This document shows, in pieces, positions 48,054 to 57,671 of a DNA stretch of 64,000 nucleotides. The stretch covers positions 119,993,947-120,057,946 of the forward strand of contig CM056573.1 of NCBI GenBank assembly GCA_029721435.1, written 5' to 3'. The position numbers and the translations under genes were made by a program. Every line of letters begins with the position of its first letter. The stretch's first letter is position 1. The stretch is from Gymnothorax reevesii (Eukaryota; Chordata; Actinopteri; Anguilliformes; Muraenidae). Below the pieces are notes generated by a model that was not told the origin of the DNA, ran no database searches, and was given only the letters and a program-made list of their open reading frames with translations.

Positions 48054-51000
48054 ATGACGGAGCCAGCGTCAGACCAGTCTCTGCAGGAGGCAGTGCACCA
48101 ACAGGGCGCTCAGTTAGAGTTCCAAGAGCGTCAGCTTCGGGCTCTTATGCAACATATGCAAACCATGAGTCTTCAGATGGCAGATCTCACTCGCTCTGTG
48201 CAAGACGCTCAGCGGCTACAGTCTCCCCAGCCTGCCGTCCATGCCGCTCCTGCGTCTGCTCCGCCACTGCCAGTCTGCGAGCCACGCCTGCCACCGCCTG
48301 AGAGGTACGACGGGAACCCGGGAGCATGTCGGGCTTTTCTCACCCAGTGCAAGCTCATTTTCAGCCTACAGCCCTCGTCATTCCCCACCGAAAGAGCTCG
48401 GGTTGCTTTCATCATCACGCAACTGACGGGAAGGGCCAAGCAGTGGGCTACGGCTGCATGGGAAGCAGATCTACCCTGCGTGCAAACGTCTAATTTGCTG
48501 GGTGAGGAGATGAGGCGCATCTTTGACCGCACGAAGCTGGGTCACGAGGCGGGACGAGAAATTCTGCGCATTCGACAGGGGAGCCGTTCCGTGGCCGACT
48601 ACGCCATTGATTTCCAGACACTGGCTACCAACAGCAGGTGGGGACATAGAGCTTTGTTCGATGCCTTTTTTAACGGGCTTTCTGAAGCGTTAAAGGATGA
48701 GCTGGTTTCCCGGGAGTTACCGGAGGATTTGGATGACTTAGTCGACTTGGCTATTCGCGTGGATTCCCGACTGGAAGAACGCAGACGCTTCGCCTCCCGC
48801 AGACGACCTAACCCACTCCTCCGGAGCACTCCGCCTCTACCACCCCCTACTGGCGACAGTCCTCCTGAGCCAGAACCCATGCAACTGGGCCGTCCTCGCA
48901 TCCCTGTGGAGGAGAAGAACCGCCGTCGCAGAGAAGGGGCCTGCTTCTACTGTGGCAAGGGGGGACACCACATTGCTCAGTGTCCGAACAAGAGAAGTTC
49001 CCCTGGTGCCCAGAGAAGAGTAGTGATTGGAGTGACGCCAGTGCAGGAGACTAAGAACCGTACGTGCCTCCCAGTTATCTTGGAGTGGGGAGGAGGGAGT
49101 AAGTCCACCCTAGCCCTCATTGATACCGGCGCTGAGGAGAACCTCATCGATGTGGAGCTGGCTCAAGAATGGGGAATCCCTACCGAGAGGATCTTTCCTG
49201 ACCGGGTGGCCAATTCACTCAGTGGCCAGAAAATAGCCCAGATAACTCACGCTACCAGCCCCATCAAACTCAAAACCTCAGGAAACCACCACGAAACCAT
49301 TCAGCTCCTCCTCTTACATTCTCCCCATGCTCCCATTGTTTTGGGCCATCCATGGATGGCCAAACACCTCCCAAATATTGATTGGCGGAAGAATGAGGTT
49401 AAGGGTTGGAGCCCCAACTGCTCCCTGGCATGCCTCCACAACGCCCGCGAACCTCAACACAGCCCATCCCAAGAAGAAATACTAGATCTTGAGAAGGTCC
49501 CCCTAGAGTTTCATGATCTCAAGGAAGTGTTCTCTAAGTCCCGGGCCACCAGCTTACCACCTCACCGACCCTATGACTGCACCATAGACCTGAAGCCAGG
49601 TACTATGCCCCCTAGAGGCCGACTCTATTCACTCTCCAGACCAGAAACCCAAGCTATGGAGAAGTATCTCTCAGAGTCTCTTGCTGCAGGCATTATACGC
49701 CCGTCATCATCACCTGCTGGTGCCGGATTCTTCTTCGTGTCTAAGAAGGACGGATCATTAAGACCCTGTATAGATTACCGTGGACTTAACGAAATAACTG
49801 TCAAGAATCGCTATCCACTTCCTCTAATGAACACTGCTTTCGATCTCCTGCAAGGAGCTAAGATTTTTACTAAGCTCGACCTCCGTAATGCCTATCACCT
49901 GGTACGCATCAGAGAGGGGGACGAATGGAAGACTGCCTTTAACACTCCCACGGGACACTGGGAGTATTTAGTTCTTCCTTTCGGGCTTACTAACGCTCCA
50001 GCAGTGTTTCAAAACCTTGTCAACGATGTTTTAAGAGACATGATAAATAAGTTTGTGTTTGTGTATCTTGACGATATCCTGATTTTTTCAGAGTCCCAGG
50101 AGGCCCATGTCAAACATGTTCGCCAAGTGCTCCGTCGCCTCCTGGAGAACCGCCTCTTTGTTAAAGCTGAAAAATGTGAATTTAATGTGGAAACCACTAC
50201 GTTTTTGGGTTACATCATCTCCCCAGACACCATCCGGATGGACCCCCTAAAGGTGGAAGCTGTCACTAATTGGCCCAGACCAGAGGACCGTAAGTCTCTC
50301 CAGCGATTTTTGGGCTTCGCTAACTTTTACCGCCGGTTCATCCGGAATTATAGTTCTGTTGCCGCTCCTCTTACTGCTCTCACCTCTTCTAAATCCAAGT
50401 TTCTGTGGTCCGAAAAGGCTGAAGAGGCCTTCAATGACTTAAAAGCTCGTTTCACCTCTGCACCTATCCTAACCATTCCCAATCCTGAACTCCAGTTTAT
50501 TGTTGAAGTGGACGCCTCCAATATCGGAGCTGGAGCCATCCTGTCGCAGAGGTCCACAGAAGATGGTAAGATCCATCCTTGTGCCTTCTTTTCTCGCCGC
50601 CTCAGCTCTGCAGAAAGAAACTACGACATTGGGAATCGGGAGCTGTTGGCGGTAAAGTTGGCCTTAGAGGAGTGGAGACAATGGCTGGAGGGCTCCAAGG
50701 TACCCTTCATCGTCTGGACAGACCACAAGAACCTGGAATATCTACAAACGGCCAAAAGACTCAATCCGCGACAAGCCAGGTGGGCACTTTTCTTTTCACG
50801 ATTCAACTTTCATATTGCCTATCGACCTGGAAGTAAGAATGTCAAGCCTGATGCCCTCTCCCGTTGTTTTGAAATCCAGGAAGAGGAAATTAACAAAGAT
50901 ACCATCCTCCCTAAAGAAGCGTTCATTAATGCATTATGTCTTGATATTGAGAGAGAAGTCAGAAATGCCCAAAACAATGCTGCTACTCCCAGTGCGTGTC

Positions 51001-52307
51001 CCACCAATTGTTTATATGTGCCAGCTACCTTACGCTCCCAAGTCCTGGAATGGGGACACGCATCCAGACTGTCCTGCCACCCTGGTATCCGCCGCACTAA
51101 GAACTTTATTCTTCAGAGGTTTTGGTGGCCAGAACTCACTCAAGATGTCCAGGGCTTCGTTGCTGCTTGCTCGGTCTGTGCCCAGGCTAAGACTTCTCAC
51201 CAACCACCTCAAGGTTTATTGCAGCCCCTTCCTACACCACACCGCCCCTGGTCCCATATTGCTCTTGATTTTATCACAGGCCTTCCCTCATCCAATCACC
51301 ACACCACCATTCTCACAATTGTTGATAGATTCTCCAAAGCAGTTCACTTAGTTCCCCTCACTAAACTCCCTTCTGCTCAAGACACTGCCAACCTAGTAAT
51401 CCAACATGTCATTAGACTCCACGGCATACCCACTGATATCACTTCCGATCGCGGCCCCCAGTTCACTGCACTTTTTTGGAGAACATTCTTTAAAGCTTTA
51501 GGCACTTCAGTCAGTTTGTCATCAGGTTTCCACCCCCAGACTAATGGCCAGACCGAGCGAGCTAACCAGTGTGTGGAAAGTGTTTTACGATGTCTCTGTA
51601 TTAGGAACCCCTCCTCCTGGAGCTATCAGTTACCGTGGGTGGAATACGCGTTGAACAGCCACACCTCTGCTGCCTCCGGCGTCTCCCCCTTCAAAGCCTG
51701 CCTGGGCTACCAGCCCCCTTTGTTCCCGTCCCAGGAGGAGGAGGTAGCTGTCCCCTCAGTCCGCGAATTCGTCCGTAGGTGCAGACGCACCTGGACTGTC
51801 ACCCGCCAGGCCCTGCTCAGGTCGGTCGCTCGGATGAAAGAACAGGCCGACAAGAGACGCACCGCGGCGCCCATGTACCGACCTGGGCAGCGGGTCTGGT
51901 TGTCTTCAAGGGACATTCCCCTCAGAGGTAACGGGGGTAAGCTTTTCCCCAAATTCCTGGGCCCTTTCACCATTGAAAGGGTCCTAAGTCCCACTGCCGT
52001 TCGCCTCCGTCTCCCCCTGTCCATGCGACGCATACACCCCACTTTCCATGTGTCCCAGTTAAAACCTGCAGTAACCCACCCCCTGTCCTCTGGACCTGAT
52101 CCCCCACCACCCGCCCGGATCATCAACGGAGGCGAAGCCTACACGGTCCGTGCCCTCCTGGACTCTCGTCGACGAGGCAGAGGACTGCAGTACCTCGTCG
52201 ACTGGGAGGGTTACGGACCTGAACATCGCAGTTGGGTGCCAGCAAGGCACATATTGGATAAAAACCTCATCAAAGACTTTCATGCTGCATCCCGTTCTTC
52301 GAATTGA
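48054..52307 (+). CDS. Gag-Pol polyprotein of the chromovirus
   Basis: The product of 1,417 residues makes the particle and copies and integrates the element. I start it at the ATG at 48054, right after the primer site, with A at -3. Residues 8-55 look coiled-coil. Residues 85-245 are a sushi/RTL-like Gag core ([26 protein letters not shown]). A CCHC zinc knuckle ([14 protein letters not shown]) is at 297-310. Protease has LIDTGA with Asp357. Reverse transcriptase has Asp609 and YLDD at 671-674. RNase H has Asp820, Glu863, Asp890 and Asp933. Integrase has His1002, His1009, Cys1039 and Cys1042, then Asp1072, Asp1132 and Glu1168 (D,D35E), and a GPF motif at 1303-1305. A chromodomain with YLVDWEGYG (Trp1384) covers about 1360-1412. 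There is no frameshift between gag and pol, whereas sushi-ichi-type elements usually have one. An upstream in-frame ATG at 47805 could extend the N-terminus by 83 residues. Confidence 0.95.
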   Translation: MTEPASDQSLQEAVHQQGAQLEFQERQLRALMQHMQTMSLQMADLTRSVQDAQRLQSPQPAVHAAPASAPPLPVCEPRLPPPERYDGNPGACRAFLTQCKLIFSLQPSSFPTERARVAFIITQLTGRAKQWATAAWEADLPCVQTSNLLGEEMRRIFDRTKLGHEAGREILRIRQGSRSVADYAIDFQTLATNSRWGHRALFDAFFNGLSEALKDELVSRELPEDLDDLVDLAIRVDSRLEERRRFASRRRPNPLLRSTPPLPPPTGDSPPEPEPMQLGRPRIPVEEKNRRRREGACFYCGKGGHHIAQCPNKRSSPGAQRRVVIGVTPVQETKNRTCLPVILEWGGGSKSTLALIDTGAEENLIDVELAQEWGIPTERIFPDRVANSLSGQKIAQITHATSPIKLKTSGNHHETIQLLLLHSPHAPIVLGHPWMAKHLPNIDWRKNEVKGWSPNCSLACLHNAREPQHSPSQEEILDLEKVPLEFHDLKEVFSKSRATSLPPHRPYDCTIDLKPGTMPPRGRLYSLSRPETQAMEKYLSESLAAGIIRPSSSPAGAGFFFVSKKDGSLRPCIDYRGLNEITVKNRYPLPLMNTAFDLLQGAKIFTKLDLRNAYHLVRIREGDEWKTAFNTPTGHWEYLVLPFGLTNAPAVFQNLVNDVLRDMINKFVFVYLDDILIFSESQEAHVKHVRQVLRRLLENRLFVKAEKCEFNVETTTFLGYIISPDTIRMDPLKVEAVTNWPRPEDRKSLQRFLGFANFYRRFIRNYSSVAAPLTALTSSKSKFLWSEKAEEAFNDLKARFTSAPILTIPNPELQFIVEVDASNIGAGAILSQRSTEDGKIHPCAFFSRRLSSAERNYDIGNRELLAVKLALEEWRQWLEGSKVPFIVWTDHKNLEYLQTAKRLNPRQARWALFFSRFNFHIAYRPGSKNVKPDALSRCFEIQEEEINKDTILPKEAFINALCLDIEREVRNAQNNAATPSACPTNCLYVPATLRSQVLEWGHASRLSCHPGIRRTKNFILQRFWWPELTQDVQGFVAACSVCAQAKTSHQPPQGLLQPLPTPHRPWSHIALDFITGLPSSNHHTTILTIVDRFSKAVHLVPLTKLPSAQDTANLVIQHVIRLHGIPTDITSDRGPQFTALFWRTFFKALGTSVSLSSGFHPQTNGQTERANQCVESVLRCLCIRNPSSWSYQLPWVEYALNSHTSAASGVSPFKACLGYQPPLFPSQEEEVAVPSVREFVRRCRRTWTVTRQALLRSVARMKEQADKRRTAAPMYRPGQRVWLSSRDIPLRGNGGKLFPKFLGPFTIERVLSPTAVRLRLPLSMRRIHPTFHVSQLKPAVTHPLSSGPDPPPPARIINGGEAYTVRALLDSRRRGRGLQYLVDWEGYGPEHRSWVPARHILDKNLIKDFHAASRSSN

Positions 52308-52326
52308 ACGCCAGGAGGCGTTCGTT

Positions 52327-52336
52327 GGGAGGGGGG
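52327..52336 (+). promoter_or_regulatory. Polypurine tract
   Basis: GGGAGGGGGG ends three bases before the 3' LTR. It is the expected primer for plus-strand DNA synthesis and lies 19 bases after the gag-pol stop codon. Confidence 0.85.
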
Positions 52337-52339
52337 TTC

Positions 52340-53580
52340 TGTTGGGATTCTGATTCTGCATGCCATGTTTAAGTTCTGTGCCTGGCCTTGTGCCATGTTA
52401 GATTTATCCGCGCATTCTTGACCATTTCTTATGTCTGACTATTCTTAGGATTGTTTTGTGTTTTGGTAATTTAGATTCATTGTGTTATTATTTTTCATGT
52501 CTTAGTAATTTAGTTTCCATGCCATGTTTTCATTTCTATGCTTTGCACTTTGTCTCCCCTGTCTTGTCATGTGTGTATCTTTGCTCACGGTCCCTTGTCT
52601 TGTGTGCCACTCATTCGGGTGATTTATTGGTTTCTGGGTTTCAATCTTCCTTCATTATCTCGTGTTCTTCCTTCCTCTCTCTTTTACTGTCTTACTAACA
52701 CATACTAATAGTTTATTGTTTTTGCTAAATACTAATCCACACTAACCTTGTATATTTGGACTAACTTACTAACAAGCACTTGGGATTGTATAGCTGCACT
52801 TACTAATTGACTAATGATCTCTCAGCTGTCGCCCAATTCTAGTCTCCGCCTCCTTGCCTATCCCTAATTATCTCTGCTGCAAGTTTCTGTGGATTTCCAC
52901 TTATACTTTGTGCTTTCCTTTTCTTTTATCTTGGCACTTTAGTACTCCTTAACCGGAGCTGTTTTGTACTTAGGTTTGTCTTGTGATCCCTGTCTGCGTT
53001 TTGGCTACAGCCAAATTCATGTAATTAGTTTATCCCTCATGTGTCTCTCCCTAATCATTGTCACCATTGATTGCACCTGTTCTCCCTGGTCATGTGTTTA
53101 CCCTGGATGTGTATATAAGATGTCTGTTTGGTTCTCACTCTTGTCAGATCGTTCTCCCTAGTTTTCTCGTGCCACGTTTCTCGCCTTGATTGCTCAGTGT
53201 TTATCTTTCTGACTGGATTGCTCGACTATTGATTTTGGTTTGCCCTTTTTGGATTTTGTTGCATCTGTGAGTTTTGACCTTTTTCTGCCCGACCTTGATT
53301 TTGTGATTACTGCCCTGGTTTTGGATTCGGACTGTCTTTGGCTTATGAGTTTGTTTCTCCTCCAAACCTACGCCTGTGTACCGAACCCTTTTTGTCTGAC
53401 CACGAACTTTGTTATTGGTGCCCTGGTTACGATTCTGGATTACGCCCATTGGATACTGTTTTTGGATTGTGGACTTTGTACCGTTGCCAGCTCTGTTGGG
53501 GGGTTTCCCCCTTCAGAAATAAAGCCTCCTTTTTGCATTCTACTGGTTGTCGCACTTGGTTCATTTCGTAAATCCCAACA
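52340..53580 (+). repeat. 3' LTR
   Basis: 1,241 bp, offset by exactly 5,540 bp from the 5' LTR. No difference from the 5' LTR was seen on reading. Its AATAAA at 53518-53523 should end the transcript. Confidence 0.95.
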
Positions 53581-53585
53581 GTTTG
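53581..53585 (+). repeat. Target-site duplication, right copy (GTTTG)
   Basis: Exact repeat of 46795-46799. Confidence 0.9.
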
Positions 53586-53773
53586 TGCTTTGAGAGATTG
53601 CGCTTGCCTGAGTATTTCTATGTGTTCACTAGTATGTTTGTGTTTACATGCGTGTGAATGTGTGTATGTGTTTGTGTGTGTGCATGTACGCGTGTGTCTG
53701 GGGGCCTAGTCCTGCTTGCTGTCTTGCTTGGGTTGTGTACACGTGTTTGTATGTGTGCATGCGTGCGTGCATA

Positions 53774-53806
<33 letters not shown>

Positions 53807-53900
53807 AAGGTGTATTTTCTGTCAGCATGTTTGATTGCTTGCCTGCATCTCCCCCTTTAGGACAGTCTGCATATGGTCCCATAGCTGCAGAGAGCAGGGG

Positions 53901-53938
<38 letters not shown>
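53586..53938 (+). repeat. GT-rich microsatellite tracts
   Basis: Imperfect TGTG runs at about 53619-53700 and 53736-53808 and a pure GT run at about 53906-53936 (ending in GCGCG). The tract continues the GT-rich host sequence found left of the retrotransposon, so the element interrupts one GT-rich region. Confidence 0.9.
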
Positions 53939-53940
<2 letters not shown>

Positions 53941-55130
53941 AGCAGCCATTTCGCAGCCTCGTCCCCCCAGCAGCGGACGGGCGGGCTCCGGGGTGATGGA
54001 TGGAGTTTTTCCGTCGAATTGTCAGGAGAGGGTTGCAGGCCATATGGAACCGGCATATGGACCCGCTGTATACGACGCTCTTCTTGTAGGGCTGTGACAG
54101 AAATATACATTAGAGGGGCGCTCCTAAAAATCCGGGGTTCATCATTTTACTGCAGAGCATCAGTCAAAGAAGGGGCTCCCGTGAGTCGCCAGGCAAACTG
54201 ATGCCGGGGGGAGGGGGGGGTGTTAGGCTGGATTTGTGCCACGAGAAAAGTTTTCACTTTATATAAGAGGCTTTATTAATTTTCAATCCATAGTATCAAT
54301 GCAAATCTGCTCGTTTTCTTGACAAAACTGTCCTGCAGGGCAGGCTAATTAACGTCAGCCTGGTTTGTAAATTGACCAGATCTTGCTGCTAATTGGTGAA
54401 TTCGATCGGACATCCCCATTAAGGATGATTTTCCATTCAATGAAGCAATGTAATGTCAAATATTTCAGCTATAGTCGCTATTTTTTCTAAAATGTGCTTG
54501 ATTCTTTTTATGTACAGTCAAATCCAGAATTACTAATGAAGATTTACAGGAAGTGTATTTTTTAATGAGTGAAAAAAATGGCCAAATGAGCTTGATTGTT
54601 ATAATTGGGTGAAACAATTTTTATTGTTGTACTTTCATACAATTAACATTAATAGAGTAAATAATGCTAGCCCTGATAAAATGTTCTTTGCATAGACGAG
54701 CCCTGAAACATGAAATGAGAGCAAATAGCATCAGAATATTTTTGTGGGGTAATATCAATACTAGATGTGTAGTACATGCAGTCATGCAGTTGTTTTTTTC
54801 AGAACCCAGTGTATGGGTGGCATGTGTACATCTCCTCCCAGCCTGTAAACTGGCAGACGGACCAGAGCGGCTCACTTTGATTGTTTCCGAACCCCCTCAC
54901 CCCCCGACCGTCTTAATTGCCGCTTTGTCTACGCGCTCCTAAATGAGCTGGGACACCCGTGGTGTGTTCCCGTGGAGACCGGGCACGACTGACAGGCTCC
55001 ATGGAGAGGCTTGTCCCGGGAAAAGCTCAAACCGTGAGCCGTGTGACAGCGACCCGCTCCCCAGCAATCAGCCCAATTAAAACTCCTCTGTCAGGCCGTC
55101 AGAGTAAATGCACACGGCACTGGGGTGCTT
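53939..55130. other. Unique DNA, regulatory-looking
   Basis: No exon supported. From about 54230 to 54480 the DNA is repeat-free and dense in words such as CTAATTAACG, GCTAATTGG, TTATTAATTTTC and ATGCAAAT (an octamer-like site at about 54299-54306). This is typical of conserved developmental enhancers. CpG is raised at 54880-55070. Confidence 0.45.
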
Positions 55131-55132
55131 GG

Positions 55133-55169
<37 letters not shown>

Positions 55170-55279
55170 TGCTTGTTTTGTAGGTGAAGGAGGGGTGCTT
55201 TGTTGTGTTCTTGTGTGTTTGTGTGCTGTGTGTGTGTGTATGTGTGCATGCACGTGCTGCGTGTGTTCGTTTGAATGTC

Positions 55280-55315
<36 letters not shown>

Positions 55316-55425
55316 TGCTTGTTTTGTAGGTGAAGGAGGGGTGCTTTGTTGTGTTCTTGTGTGTGTTTGTGTGCTGTGTGTGTGTGTATGTGTGCATGCA
55401 CGCGCTGGGTGTGGTTGTTTGAATG

Positions 55426-55465
<40 letters not shown>

Positions 55466-55700
55466 AGCATACGTGCGCATGATCTTGTGCGTATATGAGT
55501 GTGTGTATAAAAGTGAGCTCTGTGCAAGACATACGCATGTGTGTTTGAGAGAGGTGGTCGTGTGTGAGAGGCACACGCGTGTGTATATGCGCGTGTGTGA
55601 GAGGTACGCGTGTGTACATACGCGTGTGTGAGAGGTACGAGTGTGTATATGCCCGCGTGTTAGAGGTATGGGTGTGTATATGCGCGTGAGAGAGAGGGTT
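55131..55700 (+). repeat. GT-rich array with a 146-bp tandem duplication
   Basis: Pure GT runs alternate with a unique-looking insert. The insert TCTGCTTGTTTTGTAGGTGA begins at 55168 and again at 55314, each copy running through GAAGGAGGGGTGCTTTG to GTTTGAATGTC and the next GT run. After 55465 the tract decays into CGTGTGTGAGAGGTACG-type words, repeated about five times to 55690. Confidence 0.9.
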
Positions 55701-57671
55701 GGCGCACAGGCAGTGAGAGACCTGGAGTGCCAGTAAGGCTGGCTGGATTGGGTTACATGCGGAATGATTTGTAATTCTGAGTAATCACTTAGGACAAGCC
55801 CTTACACCATTTTATCTGTTCATGACTGTAGGCCAAAGTCAATACTCATAGTATAATAATGAGGAGAGGCTAACGGAGCCCTTTTATTAAAGCTCAGAGG
55901 AGAGGATCCGATCCAGGGCAGCTTCCCTTTGAAAATATCTCTTTCTCTCCCTGCAAATGGACCAGCAGGCGGTTTAAAATGGCCGACAGCACAGCCGCTA
56001 CCTTTTCTCAGCCTTACTGGCCTTTGTTTCCAAACAAACAAACACACGAAACTCAAAACTTAAAAAAAAAAAAAAAATGTGGGGAGAAAAATAAACTACA
56101 GGTAGGATCATCCATAACGTTTGTGCTTTTCTGCTGGATATATGTGCAGCAGGAGGAATGAGCGAGGTCCACCGAGTGCAACAAAGAGTGCTGCCTTTAT
56201 TCCAAATCAAAAGAGGACTCTCTGGATCCAGGGAACACGTACAGTATGCTAAATTTTCTGCTTTTATTGCTCCTGGATGGAAAAGAGGCAACCTCAGGAA
56301 GAGAGAAAGCTACACACCCTTCCTACCCCACTGTTTTGAAGTGAGACACAAGTGAGCGCAATAAAGCAAGCAGAAATACCCCAGAAAGAAATAAAACAGA
56401 AGTACTGAAAACTATATCATGAGCACAAATCAATAAAAAAAGTATGCATTGTTAGGATGAGTGTTTGCGGGCGCGCGCGCGTGTGTGGGTTTGTGTGCTT
56501 ACATATATACAGTAAATAGGATGTGACAATCATGCACCCTTTCCATTACAGTCCTTATTTTAATGACTTAAACACATTCGTGAAATGCAAGAGGTAACGG
56601 TATTGCAGATCAAAACTGGCCACATAGAACTGCATTCCGGTTCTTTCATGTCAGGATGCAATAGCGCTACTGCGGCACTGCCATCATAAGTGTTGGACCC
56701 AGACAAATTAATTACCCGTGGGTGTGATGAGGGTTTGGTTGCATTAAGGCCAATCAGATTGCCTGCTGTCATTCCTTTTAAACCTTGTACATTACCAGCA
56801 TAGTAGACCCCCCCCCCCCCCCTTCATATTAGACCCCCTCACCATTTTGTATGCTTTATTTATGGGATACATAACAAAAATGGTCATATGAGGGAAACAA
56901 TATGCGTTGATTTGGTAACAGCTTTACTGGTTGTGATACAGTCCCATGGTTTTACCATAGACCGAGTAGTATAACCCACTGCGTTGCAAACACATTTATG
57001 GCAGACTAGGAAACCACTAAAGTGGGAAAAGACAATAAATATGCCATTTGCTACTGAATATGCCATGTTGACTAAATTATGAATAACTTCACCGCAACAA
57101 GAATTTCCGTTTATGAGGGCACTAAAATAGAGCCCTATTGTGGTTAAGTAGTACTTTATGATGTACTTTTGCAGAAACTAAATGGTTTGTTAAGTTAAAT
57201 GGTAAAATATTAGTTAAATCACATACTAGTTGCCCGTAAATTTCCCCAAATCTATGGGCTTGAGCTTACAAACTAGAAAATCTTGTGATAAATGACTCAG
57301 TCTCAGTGAAATTGGAATGTATTCATAACCCCTGATGGATAACAGGATTGTCAGTCAGCTGGCTTAAAATGGAATTCCATGACACAAAGACCAGGAGTCC
57401 AAAAGGAAAAAGGGCCCATGACTGGAGTTGCAATAGAGAATGTTTCGATTGTACAGTCAGAGGACTGTCATGGAAAACATCATTGACTCATTTCACTTGA
57501 AAGCGGATTGGGAAGAAGGTTGGTAATGCTTTTCCTGTTAGGCCATTGGGCTCCGTATACAGTGTAGAAATTAAATGGGGCTTTACAACTGGAGAGAATG
57601 AGAGAGGCTGAAAAGGGAGAAGTTAAAGTTTGTCCAGACACAAACATAATCAGCACATCCAGAGAGTCAGA
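55701..57671. other. Unique non-coding DNA
   Basis: No gene. An A run lies at 56063-56077, a GCGCGCGCGC stretch at about 56471-56481 and a C run at 56808-56822. No recognisable transposon. Confidence 0.5.

Larger units (their letters stand above)
46800..53580 (+). mobile_element. Complete Ty3/gypsy chromovirus (sushi/Tf1-like)
   Basis: This 6,781-bp element has two 1,241-bp LTRs, a leader, one gag-pol ORF (48054-52307) and a purine tract next to the 3' LTR. The LTR ends are perfect 10-bp inverted repeats (TGTTGGGATT...AATCCCAACA). I compared the two LTRs line by line and saw no difference. The order protease, reverse transcriptase, RNase H, integrase, chromodomain is that of chromoviruses. 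The Gag core resembles the sushi-ichi type from which the mammalian RTL/PEG10 genes derive. No break, stop or missing catalytic residue was found. The element has landed in a GT-rich stretch. Everything visible suggests a very recent insertion of a possibly active copy. Confidence 0.95.
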
